Origin: an uncultured Spirochaetales bacterium
GTDB taxonomy: Bacteria; UBP6; UBA1177
Direction: 5' to 3'
Assembly: GCA_902774115.1 (NCBI GenBank)
Contig: CACYHH010000004.1
Span: 124,001 to 188,000 of the forward strand
Length of the DNA stretch: 64,000 bases
The notes below the pieces were generated by a model that saw only the letters and a list, made by a program, of their open reading frames with translations, made no database searches and was not told the origin of the DNA. Shown piece by piece: positions 35,727 to 45,226 of the stretch (position 1 is its first letter; every line of letters begins with the position of its first letter). A program made the position numbers and the translations under genes.

Positions 35727-36092
35727 TCAATCCTTTCTGATCTGGAACCGGCAATGTTCCGCTCCACGCAATATAGTTTCCAAAATCTCCACCTCAAATT
35801 TGCTGTCCGGTTCCATACAGCTGAGAATAAACAGGATGCTTTGTCTGCTACATTCGCATTGCTCCGGGTCAGTAACCTTGCCGGACAAAACTTTCGGACA
35901 AGTGCATTTTTCATAGCCAAGCTCGTATTTATGGCCGGGTTCGATCACCTTCCCGAAGTATCCGTTTCCGTTCATAGCCCCGCCGTAAACTCTGTCCAGA
36001 TCGCCGTTGCAGGCCCGATAGAGTTCCATTTGTGCAGGGAGAACACGGTCTTTCACACAGGTTACGGCCTGTTCATAATACTTGTCTTTCAT
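35727..36092 (-). CDS. Small conserved Cys-rich protein, function unknown
   Basis: 121-residue soluble protein, no family named with confidence. The N-terminal half is helical (MKDKYYEQAVTCVKDRVLPAQ). A central CTCPKV and CECSRQS give four closely placed Cys able to bind metal, and the C-terminus ends EVEILETILRGAEHCRF. The C-terminal pattern recalls the L-2-amino-thiazoline-4-carboxylate hydrolase-like domain, but the match is only by shape. The ATG follows GGAG. It precedes the Vat-like gene by 37 bases on the same strand and they are likely co-transcribed. Confidence 0.72.
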   Translation of the reverse strand: MKDKYYEQAVTCVKDRVLPAQMELYRACNGDLDRVYGGAMNGNGYFGKVIEPGHKYELGYEKCTCPKVLSGKVTDPEQCECSRQSILFILSCMEPDSKFEVEILETILRGAEHCRFQIRKD

Positions 36093-36173
36093 AAATTCTC
36101 CTTATCTACAAAGTTGTATTTTGCATTCAGCACCAATTCTTTATCTTTTAAATCCGGTGATTTCAGAGAAAAG

Positions 36174-37283
36174 CTACTCGTCTTCGTCGCTGCCGGAGAA
36201 CTCTTCGACGCTCTGGCCGAGAAGAAGCGCGTTCTGATAGTGGATGAGCGGGTCGATGATCATGTCGAGCGAGCCTTCCATGATTTCATTTATTCTGTAA
36301 AGAGTGAGTTTGATCCTGTGGTCGGTGACACGCCCCTGCGGAAAGTTGTAAGTTCTGATTTTTTCAGATCTGTCGCCGCTTCCTACAAGGCTTCTGCGCT
36401 GCGAACTGACCTCTTGATCGCGTTTTTCACGCTCGAGTTTGAGAAGTTTCGCTTCCAAAACTTTCATCGCTCTCGCACGGTTCTGGATCTGGCTGCGCTC
36501 ATCCTGCATAGCAACGACGATTCCGGTCGGGATATGGGTGATTCTGACCGCGCTGTCTGTTTTATTGACGTGCTGACCGCCTGCACCGCTTGAACGGTAG
36601 ACATCGATTTTGAGGTCTTTTTCATCAATCTGGACTTCGTCGATTTCGTCAGCCTGAGGAAGAACCGCGACCGTAATTGCCGAAGTGTGGACTCTGCCCT
36701 GAGATTCGGTGACGGGAACACGCTGAACTCGGTGAACGCCGCCTTCGTATTTGAGCCTGCCGTAGACATCGTCGCCCGAAATTTCGGAAATGACTTCCTT
36801 GATCCCTGCACCTTCCGCCGTGCTGATCGACATGATTTCGACTTTCCACTTGTTGAGTTCGGCGTAACGGCAGTACATGCGGTAGATTTCTTCTGCAAAA
36901 AGAGCCGCCTCGTCGCCGCCTGTTCCGGCACGGATTTCAAGAATCGCGCTTTTTTCGTCAAGCGGATCTCTCGGAAGAAGGAGAACGTTGAGTTCGTCGG
37001 TGATCGCGTTGTATTTTTCCTCGAGTTCAGGAAGCTCCGCCTTGATCATCTCGATAAGTTCCGGGTCTTTCTCGATAGAAAGCATCTCCTTCTGGTCTGC
37101 GATTTCGCGCTCGAGTTTGTCCCATTCGAGATAGTTGTCGACGATTTTTTTCAGGCGTTTGTATTCACGCATGAGCTTCGTGTATTTTTTCACGTCGCCG
37201 ACAGTTTCCGGCTTTGCGATTTCTTTCTCGATGTTCAGAAAACTTTTGTGAATCTCGGCAAGTTTGTCTTTGATTTCAAGCAT
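36174..37283 (-). CDS. prfA: Peptide chain release factor 1
   Basis: Releases finished peptides at UAA and UAG. 369 residues at normal length, with the recognition tripeptide PVT at about 190-192 (RVPVTE, RF1 type) and the catalytic GGQ at about 235-237 in [16 protein letters not shown]. The start is the ATG at 37283 (MLEIKDKL) with AGAGG upstream; a longer frame from 37319 crosses the terminator of rpmE and is rejected. No PrmC methyltransferase gene follows. It lies downstream of rpmE but is separated from it by a terminator. Confidence 0.96.
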   Translation of the reverse strand: MLEIKDKLAEIHKSFLNIEKEIAKPETVGDVKKYTKLMREYKRLKKIVDNYLEWDKLEREIADQKEMLSIEKDPELIEMIKAELPELEEKYNAITDELNVLLLPRDPLDEKSAILEIRAGTGGDEAALFAEEIYRMYCRYAELNKWKVEIMSISTAEGAGIKEVISEISGDDVYGRLKYEGGVHRVQRVPVTESQGRVHTSAITVAVLPQADEIDEVQIDEKDLKIDVYRSSGAGGQHVNKTDSAVRITHIPTGIVVAMQDERSQIQNRARAMKVLEAKLLKLEREKRDQEVSSQRRSLVGSGDRSEKIRTYNFPQGRVTDHRIKLTLYRINEIMEGSLDMIIDPLIHYQNALLLGQSVEEFSGSDEDE

Positions 37284-37297
37284 CGGTTCCTCTTGAT

Positions 37298-37339
37298 AAA
37301 AAAATCCCGCCAATCTCACAAAAAAGGAAATTGACGGGC
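37298..37339 (-). terminator. Rho-independent terminator of rpmE
   Basis: On the minus strand, CCCGTCAAT pairs with ATTGGCGGG (one G-T) and is followed by ATTTTTTT. It lies between rpmE and prfA. Confidence 0.8.
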
Positions 37340-37361
37340 TTTAAAACTGAAAAAAGCAGAG

Positions 37362-37583
37362 CTATTTTTTGCCTGCGTAGGTGTCTCTTTTGTACTTCGC
37401 GTTGAATTTTTCGATTCTGCCTGCGGTGTCGACGATTTTTGTCTTACCGGTGTAGAACGGATGGCAGTTCGAGCAGATTTCTACGTTGTAGCCTTCTTTT
37501 TTAGTGGAACGGGTAACATATTCCGCTCCGCATGAACACTTGACCGTTATAACTTCAAGCTTCGGATGGATTTTGTCTTTCAT
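37362..37583 (-). CDS. rpmE: Ribosomal protein bL31 (zinc form)
   Basis: 73-residue ribosomal protein. It starts [19 protein letters not shown] and has the second Cys pair in [11 protein letters not shown], so this is the four-Cys zinc-binding form. The ATG follows AAGGAG. A promoter lies just upstream and a terminator just downstream, so it is its own transcription unit. Confidence 0.97.
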   Translation of the reverse strand: MKDKIHPKLEVITVKCSCGAEYVTRSTKKEGYNVEICSNCHPFYTGKTKIVDTAGRIEKFNAKYKRDTYAGKK

Positions 37584-37625
37584 TTCTAACTCCTTAAAAA
37601 ATCATGGAACAAAAAAATCGCGGGT

Positions 37626-37653
37626 ATAGTAATCAAATAAATAAAAAAAGCAA
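37626..37653 (-). promoter_or_regulatory. sigma-70-type promoter for rpmE
   Basis: On the minus strand, TTGCTT at 37653-37648 and TACTAT at 37631-37626, spacer 16 bp, about 43 bases from the start. Confidence 0.5.
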
Positions 37654-37677
37654 GTTATTTTTACACATTCCTGTTTC

Positions 37678-38400
37678 TCAATCCGTTTCAAGCAGTGTTC
37701 TCACAGCGTAGCTTGCAAGCATAAGCCCCGCCGCCTGCGGAACAAAAACCGTCGAACCCTGAGTTTTGCGGATCCTTCCCGGATTTTCGTTGTTTTCTTC
37801 ATCGTTTTCTATCGGATCACACGGAATTTCACGGCTGAAAACGACAGGAAAATGCCGTTTCACGCCACGATTCCGAAGTCTTTTGCGGACAAATTTCGCC
37901 AGAGAGCAGACATCGGTCTTCCAGATGTCGGCAAATTCAAGTTTCTCGGGACAGATCCTGCCGCCCGTTCCCATCGAGGAAATAAAGTTTCCGCCTCTTT
38001 CCAGAAGAGCGATTATCAGATTGACTTTCGGATTCAGGCTGTCGATCGCGTCAATGTGAAAATCAGCGTCAAGAACCATCGAAACAGCATCGTTTCCGTG
38101 CATAAAATCTGAATAAACTTCAATATTTACATCAGGGTTTACCGATTTAGCGCTATTCAGAAAAACATCACTTTTTTTCATTCCGACATTTGTTTCGAAA
38201 CCGAAAATCAGCCGGTTCAGATTAGATTCGCTCACAGTGTCGAAATCGACCGCCTTAATCGTTCCGACCCCGCTTCTCACAAGCGCCATCGCAGCGGCAG
38301 CCCCTACTCCGCCGAGACCGTAAACGGCTACCGTTGAATTTTTGAGTTTTTCGACTCCGGATGCACCGAAAATGATTTCGTTTCTTTCGGAAAAAGACAT
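37678..38400 (-). CDS. tcdA: tRNA threonylcarbamoyladenosine dehydratase (TcdA-like)
   Basis: E1-like (ThiF/HesA family) ATP-dependent enzyme of 240 residues that cyclises t6A37 in tRNA. Nucleotide loop VYGLGGVGAAAAMALVRSG is at about 26-44, followed by FDTVSESNLNRL, IDAIDSLNPKVNLI and SMGTGGR. The C-terminal VPQAAGLMLASYAVR helix is typical of TcdA/CsdL. It lacks the CxxC pairs of MoeB/ThiF. A short acidic Asn/Glu insertion is present near residue 203. It directly abuts dnaJ and ends the chaperone operon. Confidence 0.85.
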   Translation of the reverse strand: MSFSERNEIIFGASGVEKLKNSTVAVYGLGGVGAAAAMALVRSGVGTIKAVDFDTVSESNLNRLIFGFETNVGMKKSDVFLNSAKSVNPDVNIEVYSDFMHGNDAVSMVLDADFHIDAIDSLNPKVNLIIALLERGGNFISSMGTGGRICPEKLEFADIWKTDVCSLAKFVRKRLRNRGVKRHFPVVFSREIPCDPIENDEENNENPGRIRKTQGSTVFVPQAAGLMLASYAVRTLLETD

Positions 38401-39558
38401 CTACTTATTGAACCATTTTTTGATTTTTTCGAGATAATCCTTCAAAGTCGGACGTTCCTTTATCTCTTTTTCAAACTCTTTGAGCTTCATGATCGCCTCT
38501 TTGTGGGCATCGGAAAGATTTCTCGGCACTTCAAGCTTGAAAATTACATAAAGAACACCTCTGCCGCGACCGTGGACATCGGGGAAACCTTTGTCTTTAA
38601 GCCGCATTTTCGTATTCGGCTGGGTTCCCGCCGGAAGAGTCATGTCAACCGGTCCGTCCATCGTCGGGACTTCGATTTTGTCACCCAAAGCTGCCTGCGA
38701 ATAAGTTATCGGAATTTCTACTAAAATATCGTTTCCTTCTCTAACAAAAAGATCGTCGTTCTTTACCCTGACCTCGACATAAAAATCGCCGCGAGGTCCG
38801 CCGTTGAGTCCTGCGTTTCCCTCGCCTGCAACACGGATCTGCATACCGTCGGCAATACCTGCCGGAACTTTGACTTCGAGTTTTTTGCTCTCTTTAAGGA
38901 ATCCTGTTCCGTGACAGTGAGTGCAGGGTTTTTCAATGATCGTTCCTTCGCCGTGGCAGGTCGGACAAGGCTGTGAAATCGAAAAGAAACCGTTGCCGCT
39001 CCTGAGCTGGCCGCTTCCTTTGCAGGTCGGACACGCCTTTCTCGAACTTCCCGCTTCAGCTCCTGTTCCGTTGCAGAAGTGACATGCCGAAGAGCGGTTG
39101 AACGAAACTTCTTTTGAAACGCCGGTGTAGGATTCTTTGAAAGTAACCACTATTTTCGAAACTAAATCGGTGCCCTGCTGAGGCATGTTTCTGCCGCGTC
39201 TTCTGCCGCCGCCGAAAATATTGTCGAACATATCGCCCAAATTGTCGAAAGCACCGCCGCCGCCGAAGCCTGCGTTTTTGAACATTTCCGACAAATCGAC
39301 TCCGTCAGCGCCTGCACCGCCGAAGCCTCCTTTAAGCCCGTCTTCGCCGTACTGGTCGTAAATCTGACGTTTTTCAGGGTCGGAAAGAACTTCGTTGGCC
39401 TCGTTCACCTTTTTGAACTTTTCTTCGGCTTCCTTATCGCCCGGATTTCTGTCGGGGTGATATTTCAACGCCATTTTTTTGAACGCTTTCTTTATCTCTT
39501 CGGGTGACGCCGTTCTCGAAACACCGAGTATTTCGTAATAATCCTGCTTGCCAGCCAT
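38401..39558 (-). CDS. dnaJ: Chaperone DnaJ
   Basis: Hsp40 co-chaperone of 385 residues. The J domain (1-70) has HPD, the Gly/Phe-rich region runs to about 125, and four CxxCxGxG zinc motifs lie at about 160-225 ([32 protein letters not shown]). The substrate-binding C-terminal domains follow. Standard type A architecture. Fourth in order after grpE and dnaK with 58 bases to dnaK, and abutting tcdA. Confidence 0.97.
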   Translation of the reverse strand: MAGKQDYYEILGVSRTASPEEIKKAFKKMALKYHPDRNPGDKEAEEKFKKVNEANEVLSDPEKRQIYDQYGEDGLKGGFGGAGADGVDLSEMFKNAGFGGGGAFDNLGDMFDNIFGGGRRRGRNMPQQGTDLVSKIVVTFKESYTGVSKEVSFNRSSACHFCNGTGAEAGSSRKACPTCKGSGQLRSGNGFFSISQPCPTCHGEGTIIEKPCTHCHGTGFLKESKKLEVKVPAGIADGMQIRVAGEGNAGLNGGPRGDFYVEVRVKNDDLFVREGNDILVEIPITYSQAALGDKIEVPTMDGPVDMTLPAGTQPNTKMRLKDKGFPDVHGRGRGVLYVIFKLEVPRNLSDAHKEAIMKLKEFEKEIKERPTLKDYLEKIKKWFNK

Positions 39559-39616
39559 AACGTTAAAACTCCGTAAGTCACAAAAAAAGTGCCGGACTTG
39601 CGTCCGGCGTCAAAGT

Positions 39617-41563
39617 CTATTTCTTTTCGGTGAAGTCAGCATCGACGACATCGTCATCGTTTTTGCCCGGATTGTATTCGCCCGGATTCGGCTCGCCGGT
39701 TCCGCCTGCGCCGCCCATTCCGCCGAAACCGTCCATCGGGTTGGCACCGTTTGCCGAAGCCGATTTGTAAACCGCTTCCGCAAGTTTGTAGGCAGCCTGG
39801 TTGAGATCGTTGATAGCCGTTTCGATTCTGGTCGCATCATCGGTAGCCGAAGCATCGCGGAGATCCTGAAGTTTTGCTTCGATAGCAGCTTTGTCGTCCG
39901 CACTTACCTTGTCGCCGTATTCTTTAAGCGATTTTTCGGTCGTGTAGATCAGCTGTTCCGCGTTGTTCTTGGTTTCGATGAGTTTCTTTCTCTTCTCATC
40001 TTCTTCCTTGTTCTTCTCGGCTTCGTTGACCATTCTTTCGATCTCTTCGTCGGAGAGTCCGCTTCCCGCCTTGATGACGATCTTGTTCTCTTTGTTGGTT
40101 CCGAGGTCTTTCGCGCTTACGTTAAGAATACCGTTGGCATCGATATCGAAACTTACTTCGATTTTCGGAACACCTCTCGGAGCCGGCGGAATGTCCTTAA
40201 GTTCGAATTCGCCCAGAAGTTTATTCTCGTTGGCTATCGTTCTTTCGCCCTGGAAAACTCTGATCTGAACGCCCGGCTGGTTATCGACAGCAGTCGAGAA
40301 AGTCTCTGTTTTCTTGGTCGGGATCGTGGTGTTTCTCGGGATAAGTTTCGTGAAAACGCCGCCCAGTGTCTCAATACCGAGTGAAAGCGGAGTTACATCG
40401 AGAAGAAGAATATCCTTTACATCGCCTTTCAGAACGCCGCCCTGAATTGCGGCACCGATCGCAACGACTTCATCGGGGTTGACACCTTTGTGGAGCTCTT
40501 TCTGGAAGAACTCTTTTACAAGTCTCTGGACTATCGGCATACGAGTCATACCGCCGACCATTATGACTTCGTCGATATCGTTGACGGTAAGTTTTGCATC
40601 TGCAAGAACCTTTTTGCAGGGTTCAAGAGTTTTTCTTGCCAGGTCTTCAACAAGGCTTTCAAGTTTCGCTCTCGACATCGTGATGTTAAGGTGTTTAGGA
40701 CCTGTAGCATCAGCGGTGATGAACGGAAGGTTGATGTTGGTTTCCATAGTCGAAGAAAGTTCGTGTTTAGCTTTCTCGGCTGCTTCTTTAAGTCTCTGAA
40801 GCGCCATCGGGTCGTTCGAAAGGTCGATCCCCTGCTCTTTCTTGAATTCGCTTACCAGAAACTCGATTATTCTCTGGTCAAAGTCTTCACCGCCGAGGAA
40901 TGTATCACCGTTTGTCGAAAGAACTTCGAAAACGCCGTCGCCGAGTTCAAGAATTGAAATATCGAACGTACCGCCGCCCAAATCGTAAACAGCGATCTTC
41001 ATATCCTTTCCTTTGTTGTCTACGCCGTAAGCAAGCGCTGCAGCGGTAGGCTCGTTTATGATACGGAGAACGTTAAGTCCTGCGATTTTGCCGGCATCTT
41101 TCGTAGCCTGTCTCTGCGAGTCGTTGAAGTAAGCAGGAACCGTGATTACTGCATCCGTGACTTTCTCGCCCAGATACTCTTCAGCAGTTTCTTTCATTTT
41201 GCTGAGGACCATAGCAGAAATCTGCTGCGGGCTGTACTCTTTGTCCTCGATCTTTACCCATGCATCGCCGTTTGCAGCTCTGACGATCTGGAACGGAACG
41301 ACCGTTTTCATCTTCATGACTTCGTTGGCTTCATACTTTCTGCCGATAAGTCTTTTGATTGAGTAAAGAGTTCTCTGCGGGTTCGTGATCGACTGTCTTT
41401 TTGCAAGCTGACCGACCAGTCTCTCGCCTTTGTCAGTGAACGCTACGATACTCGGAGTGGTTCTTGAACCTTCCGAATTTGCGATGACCTTAGGCTCTCC
41501 GCCTTCCATGATACTTACGCAGCTGTTGGTCGTACCAAGGTCAATACCGATAACTTTTCCCAT
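39617..41563 (-). CDS. dnaK: Chaperone DnaK
   Basis: Hsp70 chaperone of 648 residues. The start is the ATG at 41563 ([14 protein letters not shown]) with GGAGGA upstream. The actin-like ATPase has [26 protein letters not shown] and VGGMTRMP. The interdomain linker reads [10 protein letters not shown]-like ([11 protein letters not shown]). A Gly-rich tail ends near DDDVVDADF, the common DnaK C-terminus. 20 bases separate it from grpE. Confidence 0.98.
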   Translation of the reverse strand: MGKVIGIDLGTTNSCVSIMEGGEPKVIANSEGSRTTPSIVAFTDKGERLVGQLAKRQSITNPQRTLYSIKRLIGRKYEANEVMKMKTVVPFQIVRAANGDAWVKIEDKEYSPQQISAMVLSKMKETAEEYLGEKVTDAVITVPAYFNDSQRQATKDAGKIAGLNVLRIINEPTAAALAYGVDNKGKDMKIAVYDLGGGTFDISILELGDGVFEVLSTNGDTFLGGEDFDQRIIEFLVSEFKKEQGIDLSNDPMALQRLKEAAEKAKHELSSTMETNINLPFITADATGPKHLNITMSRAKLESLVEDLARKTLEPCKKVLADAKLTVNDIDEVIMVGGMTRMPIVQRLVKEFFQKELHKGVNPDEVVAIGAAIQGGVLKGDVKDILLLDVTPLSLGIETLGGVFTKLIPRNTTIPTKKTETFSTAVDNQPGVQIRVFQGERTIANENKLLGEFELKDIPPAPRGVPKIEVSFDIDANGILNVSAKDLGTNKENKIVIKAGSGLSDEEIERMVNEAEKNKEEDEKRKKLIETKNNAEQLIYTTEKSLKEYGDKVSADDKAAIEAKLQDLRDASATDDATRIETAINDLNQAAYKLAEAVYKSASANGANPMDGFGGMGGAGGTGEPNPGEYNPGKNDDDVVDADFTEKK

Positions 41564-41583
41564 AATCTCCTCCAATTATAATG

Positions 41584-42408
41584 TTAACAATTACCGTTTT
41601 CTTCTGTATTTTCCGGCTCATCAGCAGTTTCTTCAACTGTTTCAGCCGGTGTTTCGTCTATCTTTTCTCCGCTTCCTTCTTCAGCTTTTTCCGCGGGTTC
41701 TTCAGGTTTCGTAGCAGGGATGCCGCTTGCAACTACAACCATCGCAGGTCTGATAACTCTGTCGTGCAGTTTGTAGCACTTTACATACTCTGCAACGATC
41801 TCGTTTGCCTCTTTTCCGTCAACGTTTATCATGCTCATAGCCTGATGTATCGAAGGATCGAACTTCTCCCCGATGCTGCTGATGCAGACCAGACCATGCT
41901 TGCCGCAGACATCGTCGAACTTCGAAGCAAGATGCCTGATCCCCTGAATGAAAGGATCGTTTTCAGACTCTTCATTCTTCGGAATAAATTCCATAGCCTT
42001 GTCGAAATCATCCTTTACAGTAATAAAATCCTTAAAAAAGTCTTCAACTGCGAATTTTATCTTTGAACGGAACTCGTTTTCGATCCTCGTTTTCTGATTT
42101 CTGTTTTCTGCAACCAGCGATTTTACGTTTCCTTCAAGTTCCGCGATTTTTTCGTCTTTGAGTTTTATCTGCTCATCAAGTTTTGCGAGTTTTTCTTCAA
42201 GTTCTTTAATTTCCTTGTGAGCCTTTTCATCGCCTTTACCGCCGAATTTATTGAAAAATCTTTTCTTTTTCGATTTTTCGTGTTCGCCGAGTTCATTGGC
42301 AAAAGCCTGAAGAGCGTTTCCGGCATCGGAAAGATTTTCATCGATCTCTATCGCACCGTTATTTTCGTTCCCAAGCTCTTCCCTATATTTTTTTTCTTCT
42401 TCAGTCAT
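41584..42408 (-). CDS. grpE: Nucleotide exchange factor GrpE with acidic tail
   Basis: Releases ADP from DnaK. The start is the ATG at 42408 (MTEEEKKYREEL), with GGAGGGG upstream, giving 274 residues. That is long for GrpE (usually about 180-220). The long coiled coil is at about 60-125 and the beta-wing at about 165-235, with IHQAMSMI and VIRPAMVVVA. The extra length is an N-terminal charged region with KSKKKRFFNKFG and a Glu/Pro/Thr-rich acidic tail of about 40 residues ending in Cys. First gene of grpE-dnaK-dnaJ-tcdA. Confidence 0.95.
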   Translation of the reverse strand: MTEEEKKYREELGNENNGAIEIDENLSDAGNALQAFANELGEHEKSKKKRFFNKFGGKGDEKAHKEIKELEEKLAKLDEQIKLKDEKIAELEGNVKSLVAENRNQKTRIENEFRSKIKFAVEDFFKDFITVKDDFDKAMEFIPKNEESENDPFIQGIRHLASKFDDVCGKHGLVCISSIGEKFDPSIHQAMSMINVDGKEANEIVAEYVKCYKLHDRVIRPAMVVVASGIPATKPEEPAEKAEEGSGEKIDETPAETVEETADEPENTEENGNC

Positions 42409-42475
42409 AACCCCTCCAAAGGCCAACCACCTGAAATCATTAAACTCTCAATCCGAATGAGCCTCAAAGCACGCT

Positions 42476-42505
42476 TTTATATAAAGACGGTTTCCGCAAA
42501 GTCAA
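42476..42505 (-). promoter_or_regulatory. Promoter of the grpE-dnaK-dnaJ operon
   Basis: On the minus strand, TTGACT at 42505-42500 and TATAAA at 42481-42476 (spacer 18; a TATATA at spacer 16 overlaps it). No CIRCE inverted repeat (TTAGCACTC) and no sigma-32-like pair was seen in the 145-base leader, so heat control is not evident from the sequence. Confidence 0.55.
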
Positions 42506-42553
42506 CGGTCAGAAATCAAAAAATTTTTCAGGCATGGAAAAATTACGCCGGTA

Positions 42554-43849
42554 TCAATCCTGCCTCAGAGCTTCCGCAGGGCTTAGTTTCGCCGCTTTTC
42601 TGCCTGGATAGACCGCAGCGATGACAGTTAGAACAAGAGAACCGGCGATTGCCGCGATAAACGTGAGAGGTGACATGTCGACCGGGATTGTTTCGATGTA
42701 ATAGACATCCTGCGCGACTTTGACCGGCATATCGCTGAGTATCAGGCAGATGACCGTGCCTGCGATTCCGCCGAGCAAAGTTCCGAAAAATCCGATTATG
42801 ATCCCGTCGAGCATGAATATTTTCATTACCGATTTTGCCGAATAACCGCCGGCGCGCAGGATAGCGATCTCCTCTCTTTTCCCCATAACGAGCATGATGA
42901 GCGCCGAAACGATATTGAACGAAGCGACGAGCGCGATAAAACCGATAATCAGGAACCATACGATTTTTTCCATTTCGAGCGCTGAAAAAAGAGGTTTGTT
43001 CATGTCACGCCAGTTTTTGACGACGATTTTATCTCCCAAATCTGCTTTTACAGCCTTTTCAGCTTCATCTATCCGCTTCATATCCTTGAGTTTTATCCCG
43101 AGATGATCGATGCTTTTACCCATTGAAAAAAAGTTTTGCGCGTTTTCAAGCGTGATGTAGGCATAGTTGAAATCGTATTCGTAAAGCGAACTGAAAAATA
43201 TAGCCGCAACCTGAAAAGTCTTTATCTGCGTTTTCGGTCCGGCAATTCCCATTTCGCCTGTCGGGGAGATGATTTTCACTTTGTCGCCGATGTCTATCCC
43301 GTAATATTTCGCAAGCTCGACTCCGATCGCAATTCCCTGAAAGTTTTCGGGTTCTATCTCCCCTTTTTTGCCGCTGAACTCCTGAACTGATTTGCGTTTT
43401 TCAATGATTTCAGGGCATTTGTCGGGATTTAAGAGGCAGTTCATCGAACCTTTCTGGATCTGCTGCGGAAAAAGCATCGCGTTTCCGACAGTTGCAGGAT
43501 CGACACCGTTTATCACGAGCCCGTTAAGTTCGTCGCTAACAGAAATGATGACATCCCTTGAAATTACGGGAGTGACACCGGCAATTTCCGGATTTGCTGA
43601 AAGTTTCGCCATTTTCGGGGCATAATCTTCAAGTTTTCCGCTTTCAGTCGTTACGAGCAGATGAGTCTTGGCACCTAAAACCGTGGCTCGCATCTTGTTC
43701 TGAAGGCCGTCCATTATCGACTGCACCGTAATCAATGCAGCTACGCCGATTGCAATTCCGAGAACACAGATCAGAGTTATGACGCTCAGAAAACGTGTTC
43801 TTCTCGAATTCCAGAGATAGCGCAAACCTATAAAAGTTTCAGCTTTCAA
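42554..43849 (-). CDS. LolC/LolE-type lipoprotein-releasing ABC permease
   Basis: 431-residue inner-membrane protein. The N-terminus IGLRYLWNSRRTRFLSVIT and first helix, then a large periplasmic domain (about 50-265), then an FtsX core of three helices (VWFLIIGFIALVASFNIVSAL, split here as seen, and later SPLTFIAAIAGSLV with AVYPGRKAAKLSPAEALR at the end). The order and the C-terminal signature match LolC/LolE, which pass lipoproteins to LolA. No LolD ATPase gene adjoins it. It overlaps the EI24 gene by 11 bases. Confidence 0.88.
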   Translation of the reverse strand: MKAETFIGLRYLWNSRRTRFLSVITLICVLGIAIGVAALITVQSIMDGLQNKMRATVLGAKTHLLVTTESGKLEDYAPKMAKLSANPEIAGVTPVISRDVIISVSDELNGLVINGVDPATVGNAMLFPQQIQKGSMNCLLNPDKCPEIIEKRKSVQEFSGKKGEIEPENFQGIAIGVELAKYYGIDIGDKVKIISPTGEMGIAGPKTQIKTFQVAAIFFSSLYEYDFNYAYITLENAQNFFSMGKSIDHLGIKLKDMKRIDEAEKAVKADLGDKIVVKNWRDMNKPLFSALEMEKIVWFLIIGFIALVASFNIVSALIMLVMGKREEIAILRAGGYSAKSVMKIFMLDGIIIGFFGTLLGGIAGTVICLILSDMPVKVAQDVYYIETIPVDMSPLTFIAAIAGSLVLTVIAAVYPGRKAAKLSPAEALRQD

Positions 43850-44822
43850 TTATTTCTCCCTCTTTTTCAGGCTCATCTCCCCTTTCGGCACAGGCAAAAT
43901 TCATCGTTGCATGAACAACGAAAACGGGGAACAGGAACGCCGTAAATATCGTGTTTATAACCGGAACAAACGATATCAAAGTCGGCAGAAGTGCCGTTTT
44001 AAGCGTAAGCGCAGGGTGAAAAACAAGCCATTTAGCCTTGCTGACAAAATTCCAGCGTCTTCTCGAAGTGACGAAATCAAAAATCAGAAGCGCGTTCATG
44101 AAAAAGCAGAAAATCAGTGCTGCCACCTGCCCCAAAACGGGAACAAATCCGACAAAAAACGCAATAACACCAAGCAGGAATACGGCAAGAGTTACTTTTA
44201 AAGCCTGCTTCACATCCTCAATCACCCCTTCCAGCGAAAGTTCGGAGTCGTCTTTCGGTTTCCCGAAGTAAATATCCTCAGCAATCATCGAAATGAAGGA
44301 GTAAAGCGGCGAAGTGAGGGCATAAGCAAGGATAAACGAAAAATAAAACGAAAGCACATTTACTACAATTTTGAATAAAAACGCACTGCACACTTTCAAA
44401 GCGTGATAAATTTTGGAAAACAACTCGTCAGCTGCCGGTGCAATCTCAAAAAAATCAAGAGTTTTCACTGTAACGAAAGAAGTTAAGCGGTGATAGAAAA
44501 AAAATGTAAGAACCATCATTATCAAAATCACGCCGATCGAAGCCAGAAAAAGTTTTCCGCTTCCGAGAATTGCTTTGAAAGCCTGAAAAACAGAGATTCC
44601 GCCTTTCATATCGGACGAAGTTTTCTTAACAAATTCTATAGCCTGCTCTTTTTTTGTCTTTCGAATTTCTTCCTCGGTTTTCTCTTCCGCAAAATCCGGC
44701 TGCGGCACAAATTCAGGCTTTTTCGATTTTGCCATTTCAGGCTTTTTGCGCGGTGCATGAAGCTCCTGAATCAGTTTTTCAGTTGATTCTTCCGATGCTG
44801 ATTTCACGTTCGTTTTCTCCAT
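43839..44822 (-). CDS. EI24-domain (CysZ-like) membrane protein
   Basis: 327-residue membrane protein. A charged N-terminal 85 residues precedes about six hydrophobic segments. The stretches LTSPLYSFISMIAEDIYFG and FVPVLGQVAALIFCFFMNA and a final LISFVPVINTIFTAFLFP match the EI24/CysZ family pattern. CysZ is a sulfate channel; the substrate here is unknown, and the long cytoplasmic N-terminus is not typical. The ATG at 44822 lies inside tsaE; an ATG at 44735 (MAKSKK) is a shorter possibility. Confidence 0.75.
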   Translation of the reverse strand: MEKTNVKSASEESTEKLIQELHAPRKKPEMAKSKKPEFVPQPDFAEEKTEEEIRKTKKEQAIEFVKKTSSDMKGGISVFQAFKAILGSGKLFLASIGVILIMMVLTFFFYHRLTSFVTVKTLDFFEIAPAADELFSKIYHALKVCSAFLFKIVVNVLSFYFSFILAYALTSPLYSFISMIAEDIYFGKPKDDSELSLEGVIEDVKQALKVTLAVFLLGVIAFFVGFVPVLGQVAALIFCFFMNALLIFDFVTSRRRWNFVSKAKWLVFHPALTLKTALLPTLISFVPVINTIFTAFLFPVFVVHATMNFACAERGDEPEKEGEIIES

Positions 44823-45225
44823 TGCCGAATCTTATTTTTATTTCAATTACCGGGCGGTGCGCTTCCCAGCACTCCCTGAACATATCTGCCCATTCAACAA
44901 TCGTCACCGAATTTTCAGCCTTCAGATACTCCGGAAAATCGGCGACATAAAGCTCGTCAACAGACGAAATCCGGTAAAAATCCCAGTGATAAATATCGAA
45001 TTTTCCTGAATATTTTTTCATTATAACAAAAGTCGGGCTCGAAACCTTTTTCCGATCTACTCCAAGGGCTTCGCAAAGAGCGCCTGTAAAAAAAGTCTTT
45101 CCCGCCCCAAGATCACCGTCAAAAACAATCAGCTCGCCGCCCATCAGTTCACCTGCCAGTTTTTCTGCAAGGCTGATAGTTTCGGCTTCGTTTTTCACAA
45201 AAAAAGTCTCTCTCTTTTCAAACAT
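44779..45225 (-). CDS. tsaE: tRNA t6A biosynthesis ATPase TsaE
   Basis: Small ATPase of 148 residues required with TsaB/TsaD for t6A37. Walker A FDGDLGAGKTFFTGALC, SSPTFVIMKKY and the IYHWDFYRI segment are diagnostic (usual forms: GDLGAGKT, SPTF, HxDxYR). The ATG at 45225 follows AGAGAG, one base after the nnr stop. The region overlapping the EI24 start encodes its C-terminus. Confidence 0.92.
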   Translation of the reverse strand: MFEKRETFFVKNEAETISLAEKLAGELMGGELIVFDGDLGAGKTFFTGALCEALGVDRKKVSSPTFVIMKKYSGKFDIYHWDFYRISSVDELYVADFPEYLKAENSVTIVEWADMFRECWEAHRPVIEIKIRFGNGENEREISIGRIN

Positions 45226-45226
45226 T

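Noticed and set aside
35690-35920. N-terminal extension of the Vat-like protein to 297 residues
   Set aside because: The extra 77 residues are not family-like and overlap the upstream Cys-rich gene. The ATG at 35689 has a good ribosome site.
37284-37319. Longer RF1 start at 37319
   Set aside because: This would place the start inside the rpmE terminator, while the ATG at 37283 has AGAGG and matches the family length.
42409-42553. CIRCE heat-shock operator upstream of grpE
   Set aside because: No TTAGCACTC/GAGTGCTAA inverted repeat was found in the leader.
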